Assembly (NCBI RefSeq): GCF_000807925.1
Contig: NZ_JRVC01000005.1
Span: 1-64,000, forward strand
DNA length: 64,000 nucleotides
DNA from: Novosphingobium subterraneum
GTDB taxonomy: Bacteria; Pseudomonadota; Alphaproteobacteria; Sphingomonadales; Sphingomonadaceae
Direction of reading: 5' to 3'
The position numbers and the translations under genes are program-made. The notes beneath the pieces are model-generated. The model ran no database searches. It was not told the DNA's origin and saw nothing but the letters and a program-made list of their open reading frames with translations. Shown in pieces: positions 34,727 to 43,635 of the stretch. The first letter of the stretch is position 1, and every line of letters starts with the position of its first letter.

Positions 34727-36133
34727 TCAGTCCTTCGCAATGACGGTGGTGGAGACGGGGGTGGAAGTGGTGAGGGCGTTGCCCGCATGAAGCAGGCGAG
34801 CGAAGAGGGAGGGAGGCAGAGCCTGTTCGCCGCTCACGATGCGTTGCTGCCAGACCCATCCGGTGAGAAACAGCGAGAGGATGCCAAGCTGCCCGTAAGG
34901 CGACAGCAATGGCTGGGCGGCATCGGGCTGGAGTGCGGTCATCAGAACGAGCACCGCAGCGTTGAGGGCAATCAGAGCGCCCGGCATCAGGGCCACGACT
35001 GCGCCCAGTGGTCCACGCGGCAGAGATCGTGACGCAACGGCCATGGCACTGAGCAGCGCAGTGAGTGCGAGGCAGACTGGCAGGAGTGCATCAGCCCGGC
35101 GCGCCTCGATCAGGAAGATTGCGCCGACGATCGTTGCGAGCGCGATGAGCGCAGGCCACGGCTGGGCCAGACCCTTGGAACGTGTCGGCCTGGTGGAAAT
35201 GGTGCCTGCCGAGCCGAGGAACAGCCAGGCCTTGAACAGGCCGTGAGCGACCATGTGCCAAAGAGCCGCAGCATAGGCGCCGAGCGCAACCGTGAGCAGC
35301 ATGAAGCCCATCTGCGCGATGGTCGATGCCGCGAGCGATCCCTTCACGTCGGCACGCACCAGCATGATGGCACTGCCGACCAATGCTGCGACGACGCCGG
35401 TAGCAAAGAGCGCGTAACGCGCGTGGGGCGATGCCTCGAGAACGGGGGCAAACTGGATGAGCAGAAACCCACCTGCATTGACGAAACCGGCATGCATCAG
35501 GGCGGACACCGGGGTCGGCGCGGCCAGCGAGCGCATCAACCAGTTCGAGAACGGCGGGATCGCACAGCGGGCCAGTGCGGCGATGACCAGGAGAAAGGCG
35601 GCTGCGGTCGTCAGAAGAGAGGAGGAGCCGACTGCAACAGACCTTATGGCAACGATATCGCTCGATCCGGCGGCAATCGAGAGCAAGGTCACTGCGCCGA
35701 TCAGCGCCACGTCGCCAATCGTGAAGGCAATTGTGGCGCGGCGTGCGGCATCGCGGGCTTCGCTCCATTCGCCAACATGGCCGATCAATCCAGCCATGAG
35801 GCGGCCCGAGACGATCCAGGCGGCAGCGAGCAGCATGGCGTCGGCGGTCAGGCCCAGCAAGACAGTCGCTATGGCAAGGCTGGTCGCGAGGCGTGTGAAG
35901 GAATCACTGCGCCGGTCTGCGCGCAGTTGTCGACGGGAGAAGGCAAGGACAACGACGGCGATCAGGATGCCAAGTCCTGACAGGGCGACGCCTGGGGTAG
36001 TGACCATGGCATGGCCGGTGGCGATAGTTGCGGCAAGCAGGGAGCCAAGGGCGAAAACGGGCCAGTCGGCCGGCTTGAGGCGAAGCGCCAAGCCCCTTTT
36101 TGTGGCAGGTGCAGTCATGGTTGTCGGGTTCAT
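34727..36133 (-). CDS. dabB: DabB, NADH-dehydrogenase-subunit-L-like membrane subunit of the DAB pump
   Basis: The ATG at 36133 follows a GGAGG ribosome site and gives 468 residues. It is a polytopic protein of the proton-conducting NuoL/MrpA family, with the characteristic helices ALMHAGFVNAGGFLLIQFAPV and LWHMVAHGLFKAWLFLGSAGT containing the functional histidine and lysine residues. It should energise DabA by cation flow. First gene of the dabBA operon; a LysR gene is divergent. Confidence 0.92.
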   Translation of the reverse strand: MNPTTMTAPATKRGLALRLKPADWPVFALGSLLAATIATGHAMVTTPGVALSGLGILIAVVVLAFSRRQLRADRRSDSFTRLATSLAIATVLLGLTADAMLLAAAWIVSGRLMAGLIGHVGEWSEARDAARRATIAFTIGDVALIGAVTLLSIAAGSSDIVAIRSVAVGSSSLLTTAAAFLLVIAALARCAIPPFSNWLMRSLAAPTPVSALMHAGFVNAGGFLLIQFAPVLEASPHARYALFATGVVAALVGSAIMLVRADVKGSLAASTIAQMGFMLLTVALGAYAAALWHMVAHGLFKAWLFLGSAGTISTRPTRSKGLAQPWPALIALATIVGAIFLIEARRADALLPVCLALTALLSAMAVASRSLPRGPLGAVVALMPGALIALNAAVLVLMTALQPDAAQPLLSPYGQLGILSLFLTGWVWQQRIVSGEQALPPSLFARLLHAGNALTTSTPVSTTVIAKD

Positions 36134-36233
36134 CGTGTGCCTCCTTCGTTTCGCAGGTGCAGCACCGTCGATGATTTTAGAAACGAATTTATGAAATATT
36201 GAAGATTGCAAACGTCAATGATAAAATCCCGTC
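36134..36233. promoter_or_regulatory. Divergent dabB / lysR control region
   Basis: The 100 bases between the two divergent starts are strongly AT-rich at 36170-36226. GATTTTA (36173-36179) and TAAAATC (36222-36228) are inverted copies; T-N11-A type LysR boxes are possible between them. This arrangement is typical for a LysR regulator controlling a divergent operon and itself. Confidence 0.5.
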
Positions 36234-37100
36234 ATGGCCCTGCGGAACCTCGACATCGACCTTTTGCGCTGCTTCGTGACGATTGCCGATACGGGAAGCT
36301 TTACCCGCGCCGGTGAGAGGCTGGGCCGGACGCAGTCGGCGATATCCCTGCAACTGAAGCGCCTTGAAGAGCAGGTCGGGCGCTCGCTGTTCCTGCGGAG
36401 CCCGCGACACCTTTCGATCACGTCCGAAGGCGAACGGCTGATCGGCCCGGCCCGGCAAATTCTGCGGCTGAACGATGCAACCTTGGCCGAGATGTTCGAG
36501 CCGGACATTGCCGGGTCGGTCCGCGTCGGCGTGCCCGAGGATTTTGCAACGGCCCATCTGCCCTCGGTTCTTGCAGCATTCACCGAGGCGCACCCGCTGG
36601 TCGAGCTTGAGGTAACTTGCGATCTGACTCTCAATCTCCTCGAGCGCTTTCACGCAGGTCACTTCGATCTGGTCCTGGTAAAGCGCCAGCCGACGCAAGA
36701 CGTGCAGGACGGCGTTCGGGTGTGGCGCGAGCCACTGGTCTGGGTCGCGCGGGACCGACAATCAGCGGCAGACTTCGAGCGGGTGCCGTTGGTGGTTTCG
36801 CCCGAGCCGTGCGTCTATCGCAAACGCGCCACCGAGGCACTGGACGCGATAGGGCGCGGCTGGCGCGTGGCCTATACATCGACCAGCCTGGCGGGGAGTC
36901 TTTCTGCGGTGCGTGCAGGACTTGGGATCACCGTACTGCCGCTGGAAATGGTGCCTGCCGGCTTGGCGACAGCTGGAGAGGAGGCTGGCCTGCCGCCGCT
37001 TTACGACACCGAGATCGCCCTGCTCGAAGCGCCCGGCCTTTCGGATACGGCGCACTTGTTGGCCCAGCACATCATCGCAGCACTGGAACGCGGAGCGTGA
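36234..37100 (+). CDS. LysR-family regulator, probable control of dabBA
   Basis: The 288-residue protein has the N-terminal LysR helix-turn-helix (LDIDLLRCFVTIADTGSFTRAGERLGRTQSAISLQLKRLE, in part) and a substrate-binding domain (VRVGVPEDFATAHLP, GLGITVLPLEMVPAG). It is transcribed away from dabBA across a 100-bp AT-rich region, so it most likely senses a carbon-status metabolite and regulates the DAB pump. Regulation of dab operons by LysR proteins is known in other bacteria. Confidence 0.88.
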   Translation: MALRNLDIDLLRCFVTIADTGSFTRAGERLGRTQSAISLQLKRLEEQVGRSLFLRSPRHLSITSEGERLIGPARQILRLNDATLAEMFEPDIAGSVRVGVPEDFATAHLPSVLAAFTEAHPLVELEVTCDLTLNLLERFHAGHFDLVLVKRQPTQDVQDGVRVWREPLVWVARDRQSAADFERVPLVVSPEPCVYRKRATEALDAIGRGWRVAYTSTSLAGSLSAVRAGLGITVLPLEMVPAGLATAGEEAGLPPLYDTEIALLEAPGLSDTAHLLAQHIIAALERGA

Positions 37101-37102
37101 CC

Positions 37103-37420
37103 TCAGTCGTCGAGGTTCAAGCGGGCGAACACTTCGGGCCGGATGCAGCGCAATCCGTTCTCGACCGGGTTGGCACAGCGCGATGGTGCGATCCGCAGCT
37201 GCGCCTGGTGAAGCGGTGGCCCGGCCTCTACGCCATCCATGACCAAGCGTAGGCCATCGCCTCGCTTTGCACAGACCGTGACCTCGCGCGTGCTTGAACA
37301 GCGCCGATCATGCGCGACAGGGCGAGGAGACGAGGTTTCAGGCAAGCGGTAGGCGTGGTGGGCCTCCAGCGGTTGGGGCGTTCCGGTCGTTACGGCAATC
37401 GCGGCCAATATCTTCAGCAT
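37103..37420 (-). CDS. Small exported protein of unknown function
   Basis: The ATG at 37420 follows GAGAGGT and gives 105 residues with a short hydrophobic start (MLKILAAIAVTTGTPQPLEA) that could be a signal peptide. The mature part has four cysteines (RRCSSTREVTVCAKR, SRCANPVENGLRCIR), suggesting two disulfides outside the cytoplasm. I do not recognise a family. It converges with the LysR gene, with stop codons three bases apart. Confidence 0.6.
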   Translation of the reverse strand: MLKILAAIAVTTGTPQPLEAHHAYRLPETSSPRPVAHDRRCSSTREVTVCAKRGDGLRLVMDGVEAGPPLHQAQLRIAPSRCANPVENGLRCIRPEVFARLNLDD

Positions 37421-37789
37421 GGCAAGTGACCTCTCGGTCTGGGCGGGATAGCCCTGAATTGTCTGGCGGCGCCTCGTGCCAGGGTCGTCACGATGCGCCG
37501 CCAGTGCTCCGCTGCCGTCGGCTTGCCGCTTCCGGGGGCGGGCCAGGTCGGCAGTGGCGCGCCTTGCGCCGGGTTGATCGCGCAAGGCCCGTTGCGAAAC
37601 TCGTGGGGGCGACGCGGACTGGCGGTGCGTCGCCCCGGCAAGGCATCAAGGGACAGTCGGGCAGTTCAGCGAGGGGGGACGAGCGTGAACTGTGGGAGAT
37701 CGACCGTCGGCGGGGCATCCTCTTTTGCCTTGCCCCTGCACAATGCCGGGGCCAAGCCATTGCGTCCAATCGAAAGAGCGGCGACGAAT
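37421..37789. other. Region without a supported gene
   Basis: Several open frames cross these 369 bases on both strands, but none has a good start, a ribosome site or a recognisable protein pattern. The final part, close to the OxyR-type operator, should contain the promoter of the LysR-type gene that follows. Confidence 0.4.
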
Positions 37790-37808
37790 CGATAGAATTC
37801 TTCTATCG
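37790..37808 (+). promoter_or_regulatory. OxyR-type operator ATAG-N7-CTAT
   Basis: CGATAGAATTCTTCTATCG is a perfect inverted repeat with 8-bp arms and a 3-base centre. It contains ATAG-N7-CTAT, the core of the OxyR recognition unit. It overlaps the ribosome site of the LysR/OxyR-type gene that starts at 37817, a position fit for autorepression. Confidence 0.65.
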
Positions 37809-37816
37809 GAGGTGTC

Positions 37817-38719
37817 ATGCCTACAGTCAGACAGCTTGAGTATTTCCTGGCGGTTGCCGAACTGCGTCACTTCGGACGCGCGGCACAATCCTGCAACATT
37901 TCGCAACCTACCCTCAGCCATCAGTTACGTGCTCTTGAAGATCGGCTCGGCACCGCGTTGATCGATCGCGCAGCGCAAAGCGTGGAATTGACGCCGGTCG
38001 GTCGCGAGATATCCGAAAGAGCGCGCCGGGTGTTGCGGGAAATCCGCGACATCCGCGCGGTTGCGGCGCGCGCGCGCAAGCAGCCTTCCGGGATCGTCCG
38101 GCTGGGGATCACGCCCACTCTCGGGCCTTACCTTTTGCCTGCCCTGATCGGCGCGCTCAATGCCGAACAGAGCGACTTGCGCTTCTATATCCGTGAAGGG
38201 ATCCCGGCCGAACAGACCCGTGATCTCGCTTCGGGTCGGATAGATCTGATGGTGGGGCCGGGGCCGGTGATTGGTGAGGACCTGGAGGTCGTCCCCCTGT
38301 TCGACGAGCCCATGAGCGTTGTGGCATCGCGCAGCCATCACCTCGCCGGGATTGCCCACATTGACCGGTCGGACCTCAAGGGTGAGCGCTTCCTGACGCT
38401 TGATCCACGCCACCACTATCACCAGCAAGTCCAGCGTGTCTGCGCCGAACTCGGTGCCGAGATGCTGCTGGATTACGAGGGGACAAGCCTGGACAGCATT
38501 CACCAGATGGTGGGCAGCGGTGTTGGTCTGGCAATTCTGCCAGAGCTTTACCTTCGGTCGGAAGTGGGGGGCGATGCTCTGGTCGTTCGCTTGCCGGTTC
38601 AGAATTGGCGCTGCGAACGTGCCATCGTTGCTGCCTGGCGTGCCAAATCGGCAAGTGCGGACGATTACCGCACCTTGGCGCAGCGCATTCGCGACGAAGC
38701 CGCCGAGTTGCTTGCCTAG
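37817..38719 (+). CDS. LysR-family regulator, OxyR type
   Basis: The 300-residue protein has the helix-turn-helix (RQLEYFLAVAELRHFGRAAQSCNISQPTLSHQL, in part) and the OxyR-like effector domain (GPYLLPALIGAL, MVGPGPVIGEDLEVVPLFDEPM, MVGSGVGLAILPELYL). In the redox loop the sequence is LDPRHHYHQQVQRVCAEL: the position of E. coli Cys199 is histidine, while the Cys208 position is cysteine. It therefore may not sense peroxide by the classical disulfide, although its own operator is of OxyR type. It may be a peroxide regulator with another chemistry or a related LysR protein. Confidence 0.85.
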   Translation: MPTVRQLEYFLAVAELRHFGRAAQSCNISQPTLSHQLRALEDRLGTALIDRAAQSVELTPVGREISERARRVLREIRDIRAVAARARKQPSGIVRLGITPTLGPYLLPALIGALNAEQSDLRFYIREGIPAEQTRDLASGRIDLMVGPGPVIGEDLEVVPLFDEPMSVVASRSHHLAGIAHIDRSDLKGERFLTLDPRHHYHQQVQRVCAELGAEMLLDYEGTSLDSIHQMVGSGVGLAILPELYLRSEVGGDALVVRLPVQNWRCERAIVAAWRAKSASADDYRTLAQRIRDEAAELLA

Positions 38720-38723
38720 CCCG

Positions 38724-40478
38724 TCAGGCCGGACGCCCTTGCGGCTCCGTGATGATACGGTCACGCGCGACACGGACGTCGCCCGCTTCGATCTGCAGTT
38801 TGAGCCGTTCGCGATCATTGGCGCGGAACATGTCTTCGGCGCGCGCAATATCTTCTGCCGAGAGGCCTGCGTCAGCGAGGGCGACGCGCGCCATCTTGAC
38901 CGCGGACTCCATCACTTCGCGCACGACGGCGCTGACTGGCGTGCCGCGCAGCCGGATGAGCGCGCGCCGGTCGTAGGCGCGAACGTAGATTGACGCGCGC
39001 GGGAAAGCTTCGTGCACGGCTTCGACCAGATCAGTCGTGACCTGATCGCCGTCCATGCAGAAGAAGATCATCTCCGCTTCCGCTGCCCCGGCTTGACGCA
39101 GCAGATCGAGCCTTGTCCCGTCGCCGAAATAGACCTTGGCCCCGAACGTGGCTGCCACGTCGATCATCTCAATGTCGGTATCGACCATTGTTACCGGGAT
39201 GTTGCTGGCCAGAAGCATCTGCGTGACACCCTGCCCGAAGCGGCCAAAACCCACGACCACGGCGTTCGAACCGTCGGGCTGGGGGCCTTCGCGCTCTCCG
39301 TGCGAAGCATTCTCCGCTTCGCGTCGGATCCCTGCTGTCGCCATCATCAAAAACGGCGTCGTGGCCATCGACAGGGTGACAACAGCTCCGAACAGGCTGG
39401 CGGCTTCGGGAGCGATGAGCAGTGCTCTTTGCGCCTGCGTGAACATCACGAAGCCGAATTCGCCGCCTTGGCTGAGCAGCAGGCCGAGGGCGAGTGCGCC
39501 GCGCCAGGGCATGCCGAAGAGGCGGCCGATGCCGAAGATGATCGCCGCCTTCACCGCGATCAGGCCGAGGGCCATTCCCGCGACGAACAGGGGGCGCTCG
39601 GCGATGGCGGCAAGGTTGAGCATCATGCCCACGGCGAGGAAGAAGAGCCCGAGCAGAATCGAGCGGAACGGCTCGACATCGGCTTCGAGTTCGTGACGAT
39701 AGGGGCTGTCTGCCAGCATGACGCCTGCGACAAATGCGCCCAAAGCAGTCGACAGACCTAGGAGTTCCATGACGGCTGCCGACGCCATGACTGTAAACAA
39801 GGCAGCGACCACGAACATCTCGCGCTCGCCCAGATTGCCGATCAGGCGGAAGAGCGGCCGGATCAGATAGCGGCCAGCGGCGATCAGTCCCCCGATGGCG
39901 CCGAGAGTGTAGAGCACCATCAGCCACCCGGGAGGGCCCCCGGCATCGGCGGGGTTGCGGCTCATTGCCGTGATGATCGTGATCATCGGGATGATCGAAA
40001 GATCCTGGAAGAGCAGGATCGCAAAGGCGCGTTCGCCGAACGGCGTGCGCAATCGGCCCGAGGATTGCAGCATAGGCAGCACCTGCGCCGTGGACGAGAG
40101 CGCCAGCGGCAGGCCCAGGGCCAGCGCTGCTTCCCAGCTGAAATCCGTCGTCAACAGGATCATGCCTGCGACGGCGAGCCCACAAGCGGTTACCTGAAGC
40201 AGGCCAAGGCCGAGGATGTCGCGCTTCATCTTCCACAGCCGGGATGGGTTCAATTCCAGCCCGACCAGGAACAACAGCAAGGTTATGCCCAGTTCGGCGA
40301 TGCCGAGCTTCTCTTCCGCATCGCCAACCAGACCCAGCAATTGCGGGCCGACAACAGCTCCGGCCACGAGATAGCCCAAGGTCGCCCCCAGCCCCAAGCG
40401 TCGGAAGATCAACACGAAGGCCAAGGCGAAGCCGAGCAGAAGGAATCCATCGCGGAGCATTGATGTGTGTTCGGCCAT
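38724..40478 (-). CDS. CPA2 monovalent cation/proton antiporter with RCK/TrkA-N domain
   Basis: The 584-residue protein has about 12 transmembrane helices of the KefB/YbaL type (GYLVAGAVVGPQLLG, ELGITLLLFLVGLELNPSRLW) and a C-terminal nucleotide-binding RCK domain starting NAVVVGFGRFGQGVTQMLL with the Rossmann glycines and an acidic residue in MVDTDIE. It likely exports K+ or Na+ in exchange for protons. It converges with the OxyR-type gene, stops only four bases apart, and is divergent from the DUF4139 pair. Confidence 0.9.
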   Translation of the reverse strand: MAEHTSMLRDGFLLLGFALAFVLIFRRLGLGATLGYLVAGAVVGPQLLGLVGDAEEKLGIAELGITLLLFLVGLELNPSRLWKMKRDILGLGLLQVTACGLAVAGMILLTTDFSWEAALALGLPLALSSTAQVLPMLQSSGRLRTPFGERAFAILLFQDLSIIPMITIITAMSRNPADAGGPPGWLMVLYTLGAIGGLIAAGRYLIRPLFRLIGNLGEREMFVVAALFTVMASAAVMELLGLSTALGAFVAGVMLADSPYRHELEADVEPFRSILLGLFFLAVGMMLNLAAIAERPLFVAGMALGLIAVKAAIIFGIGRLFGMPWRGALALGLLLSQGGEFGFVMFTQAQRALLIAPEAASLFGAVVTLSMATTPFLMMATAGIRREAENASHGEREGPQPDGSNAVVVGFGRFGQGVTQMLLASNIPVTMVDTDIEMIDVAATFGAKVYFGDGTRLDLLRQAGAAEAEMIFFCMDGDQVTTDLVEAVHEAFPRASIYVRAYDRRALIRLRGTPVSAVVREVMESAVKMARVALADAGLSAEDIARAEDMFRANDRERLKLQIEAGDVRVARDRIITEPQGRPA

Positions 40479-40580
40479 CTTTCCTCTTTAGGCCGCTCAT
40501 GTTTCATCGCAACCGTCGTTCAGCCTGCGTTGATCTGCCACCGGAGAGAGGTTAGCCTTTCGAGAACGGTGGAGGGGCAG

Positions 40581-42044
40581 ATGCGCAAGGTTCTTGGTCT
40601 TCTGGGATCGGCTGTTCCCATAGTGGCTCTGGCTCAGACCATTCCGACAAGCGCGCAAGGCGACGTCTCGCTCACCATCTACAACAACGATCTCGCGCTG
40701 GTGCAGGACGTGCGGCAGATGTCTTTGCCGACGGGGCGGCATCGTCAGGAGTTTCCTGATGTTTCTGCAGCCATCCGACCAGAGACAGTGACGCTGAATG
40801 CCGGGGGCACGAGCATTGTCGAACAGAACTTCGACTACGACCTGCTGACGCCCGAAAAGCTGATGGACAAAGCGGTTGGACAGACCGTGACACTCGTGCG
40901 CGGGGCAGACGACAAGCGCGAGACGGCGACAATCCTCGCCAATAACGGCGGAACGATCGTCCGCGTGGGAAACCACATCGAAGTCTTGCAGAATTACGGT
41001 GCGCGAGTGCTGTTTTCCAGCTTGCCGCCGGGCTTGCGGGCGCGCCCGACGTTGTCGGTAACCCTGGACACGACCGCGCCGGGCGCGCGCCCGGTTTCGC
41101 TGAGCTATCTCTCGCGCGGGTTCGGCTGGAAGGCCGATTACGTGGCATTGTTCGATGAGGCAGCCGGCAAGATTGATGTGCAGGGCTGGATCACGCTCAC
41201 CAACAATAGCGGCACGACGTTTGACAAGGCCAAGGTGCTGTTGGTGGCGGGCGCAGTCGGCGATGGCAGCGGCGGCTATAATGGCGGATTTCGGCCCCAG
41301 CGTCCGATGATGCCGGGGAACCGACCCGGAACGCAAAGTGCAAATCGCGAGAGCCTGGGCGACTCCTACGTCTATCCGATTGCCGGGCGAACCACGGTGG
41401 CCAATGCGCAGCAGAAGCAAGTCAGCTTCCTCGACGTCGGCGGCGCGCCCGCGACCAAGGCTTATCACTTCCGCAACGGCTGGCTTTCCAGCCAGACCGA
41501 GCCGCAGAGCGCCGATACGGTGCTGCGCTTTTCGACATCAAGGGAAGCCGGACTGGGCGATGCCCTGCCTGCAGGCACGGTGCGGGTCTACATGCGCGAT
41601 GCGCGCGGGCAGCCGCAGTTCATCGGCGAGAATGCAATCGGCCACACCCCGATGGGATCCAGCCTTGCCCTCAAGACTGGCGAGGCGTTCGACGTGAAGG
41701 TCCAGCCGGTGCTTGAAAAGCGCGACCGGATCGACAGCGGGGAATGGGAGAAGACTGCGCGCTATCGCATCACCACGCCGGGCAAGGCCCCCAGCGAAGT
41801 GACGGTGGAGAGCGAGAAGGTGTTCTGGCGCACGACAATGACCTACAAGGTGACCAACGCCCGGGCCACGCCGGTGACGGTTGAAGTGGTACAGGGCGGG
41901 CTCGACAATTGGTGGCATGATGCGCGCGTGCCGAGCGAGAGCATCAAGGGCGAGCAGCGCTCGGCCGACGAGCGGGTGTGGCAGGTCCCGGTCTCTGCCA
42001 ATGGCGAGGCCACGCTGACCGTGCAGTTCGACACGCGATATTGA
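40581..42044 (+). CDS. DUF4139 domain protein, exported
   Basis: The ATG at 40581 follows GGAGGGG and starts a signal peptide (LGLLGSAVPIVALAQTIPTS), giving 487 residues. It shows the DUF4139 pattern: LTIYNNDLALVQDVRQM, RPVSLSYLSRGFGWKADYVALFDEAAGKIDVQGWITLTNNSGTTF (read in parts), NAQQKQVSFLD and the C-terminal DKVxW-like VESEKVFWRTTMTYKVTN. The family is periplasmic and has no firm function. The next gene is a second member, with a coupled start. Confidence 0.85.
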   Translation: MRKVLGLLGSAVPIVALAQTIPTSAQGDVSLTIYNNDLALVQDVRQMSLPTGRHRQEFPDVSAAIRPETVTLNAGGTSIVEQNFDYDLLTPEKLMDKAVGQTVTLVRGADDKRETATILANNGGTIVRVGNHIEVLQNYGARVLFSSLPPGLRARPTLSVTLDTTAPGARPVSLSYLSRGFGWKADYVALFDEAAGKIDVQGWITLTNNSGTTFDKAKVLLVAGAVGDGSGGYNGGFRPQRPMMPGNRPGTQSANRESLGDSYVYPIAGRTTVANAQQKQVSFLDVGGAPATKAYHFRNGWLSSQTEPQSADTVLRFSTSREAGLGDALPAGTVRVYMRDARGQPQFIGENAIGHTPMGSSLALKTGEAFDVKVQPVLEKRDRIDSGEWEKTARYRITTPGKAPSEVTVESEKVFWRTTMTYKVTNARATPVTVEVVQGGLDNWWHDARVPSESIKGEQRSADERVWQVPVSANGEATLTVQFDTRY

Positions 42045-42052
42045 GCGCGCCG

Positions 42053-43585
42053 GTGCGCCGCCTTGCCATCGTGGCCCTGATGCTGAGCGCGGCACCAGCG
42101 CTGGGACAGGGCCTTGTCACATCGCCCGGGTCCGACAGCGTCTCGGTCAGCATCTATCGCGCGCCCGACCGGGACAGCGACGAGGCGATGGATCTCGATT
42201 GGCTTGAAGGCTACGCACTCGTTACCGAGAAGCGCACCGTGGATATACCTGCGGGCAAGGCCACCGTGCGCTTCGAAGGCGTGGCGGCGGGGTTGTTCCC
42301 GGAAAGCGCGATCGTCACCGGACTGCCTTCGGGCGTGCGGGAGAAGAACCTTGATGCAGACCTGCTTTCGCCGCGCAGCCTCTATGCGCGCATGTTTGGC
42401 CGGCCGGTGATCTTGCGGCGAACCGACCTTGCGACCGACACGGTCCGCGAAGAGCGCGCGGTGATCCGCTCTGGCCCTGATGGGGCTGCCATCGTGCAGA
42501 CGGCAGCGGGCTTCGAGGTTGCCAACTGCGGCGGCCTCGAGGACGAAATACTCTATCCCGAAGCACCATGGGACCTGTCTGCGAAGCCGACGCTTTCAAT
42601 CGAAACGGATAGCCAGGTGGCGCACAAGGCAACGCTGTCCTTGTCCTACCTCGCTTGGGGTTTCGATTGGCAATCCAACTACGTCGTGCGAATGAACGCG
42701 GATGGCCAGACGGCCGATGTCTCGGCGTGGGTAACCCTGGCCAGCAGCGATTCCATGAGTTTTGCCGATGCGGAGACTGCGGCGATCGCGGGCAAGGTCA
42801 ACCGCGAGGACAGCTCCCAAGGGGAAAAGCCCTCGGGCGGGGAACTGGAACTGACCTGTTCGCTGTCGCAGCTGGCACCACCGCCCCCGCCTGCACCGCC
42901 GCCTCCGCCTATGGTCATGCCCGCGCCGGCGATGGAAATGGCCGACATCGTGGTCACGGCTCAGCGTGTGGGTCCGTTCAATGCGCCCGTCACCGTGCAG
43001 CAGGAGGGCCTTGGCGATCTCAAGCTGTACCGGGTGCCAGTGCCGGTTACCGTGGCGGCCAATGCGCAGAAGCAGGTCGCGTTGGCGCAGAAGCATGACG
43101 TGAAGATGGAGGCACTCTATCGTGCGGATGTCTCCGAAGACAGGGTCGGAGAGGTGCGCCAGATGTTGCGCACGCGCAACCGCAAGGAAGACGGGTTGGG
43201 CCTGCCGTTGCCGGGTGGGCCGGTAACGGTGTTCGAACCGGTTCGCTCTGGCCCGGATCAAGGGGCAATGCTTTTGGCCGGGGAGGGTGGGCTTCCAGAC
43301 CGCGCGGTGGGGGAGGACGTCGAGATCGTGCTTGGAGAGGCGACGCAGATTGCGGCCAGCGTCCGGCAGATCGCTTCTGACGACGTATCGCGTACGGTAG
43401 CATTGGACGTGAGCAATGCTCGGCCGGTTCCTGTGCGCTTCGAGGCCCGGATTTTCTCAGGTGGGAGAATGGAGGGTATCTCGCAGCGACGTCTTGTGCG
43501 CAGGGACGGACGGACGATCTGGTCGGTCGTGATACCTGCGCGCGGCAAGGCCAGTCTGACGTACAGGATTGTTAATTCTGACTAA
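42053..43585 (+). CDS. DUF4139 domain protein, second copy, with proline-rich linker
   Basis: The GTG at 42053, eight bases after the previous stop, gives 510 residues beginning with a signal peptide (LAIVALMLSAAPALGQ). It keeps LSLSYLAWGFDWQSNYVVRMN and ANAQKQVALAQKH from the first copy but diverges elsewhere. In the middle is a PPPPPAPPPPPMVMPAPA linker followed by the segment ADIVVTAQRVG, which resembles a TonB-box/plug start in sphingomonad receptors. A TTG at 42041 is another possible start. Probably co-transcribed with the first copy. Confidence 0.8.
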   Translation: MRRLAIVALMLSAAPALGQGLVTSPGSDSVSVSIYRAPDRDSDEAMDLDWLEGYALVTEKRTVDIPAGKATVRFEGVAAGLFPESAIVTGLPSGVREKNLDADLLSPRSLYARMFGRPVILRRTDLATDTVREERAVIRSGPDGAAIVQTAAGFEVANCGGLEDEILYPEAPWDLSAKPTLSIETDSQVAHKATLSLSYLAWGFDWQSNYVVRMNADGQTADVSAWVTLASSDSMSFADAETAAIAGKVNREDSSQGEKPSGGELELTCSLSQLAPPPPPAPPPPPMVMPAPAMEMADIVVTAQRVGPFNAPVTVQQEGLGDLKLYRVPVPVTVAANAQKQVALAQKHDVKMEALYRADVSEDRVGEVRQMLRTRNRKEDGLGLPLPGGPVTVFEPVRSGPDQGAMLLAGEGGLPDRAVGEDVEIVLGEATQIAASVRQIASDDVSRTVALDVSNARPVPVRFEARIFSGGRMEGISQRRLVRRDGRTIWSVVIPARGKASLTYRIVNSD

Positions 43586-43635
43586 AAACCGACACTTATC
43601 CTTCCGAAGAGATTTTCACCTGCTATCTCGGCGGC

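Noticed and set aside
37294..37839. Plus-strand frame in the gap before the OxyR-type gene
   Set aside because: Basic, low-similarity composition, no ribosome site, and it runs into the start of a clear gene.
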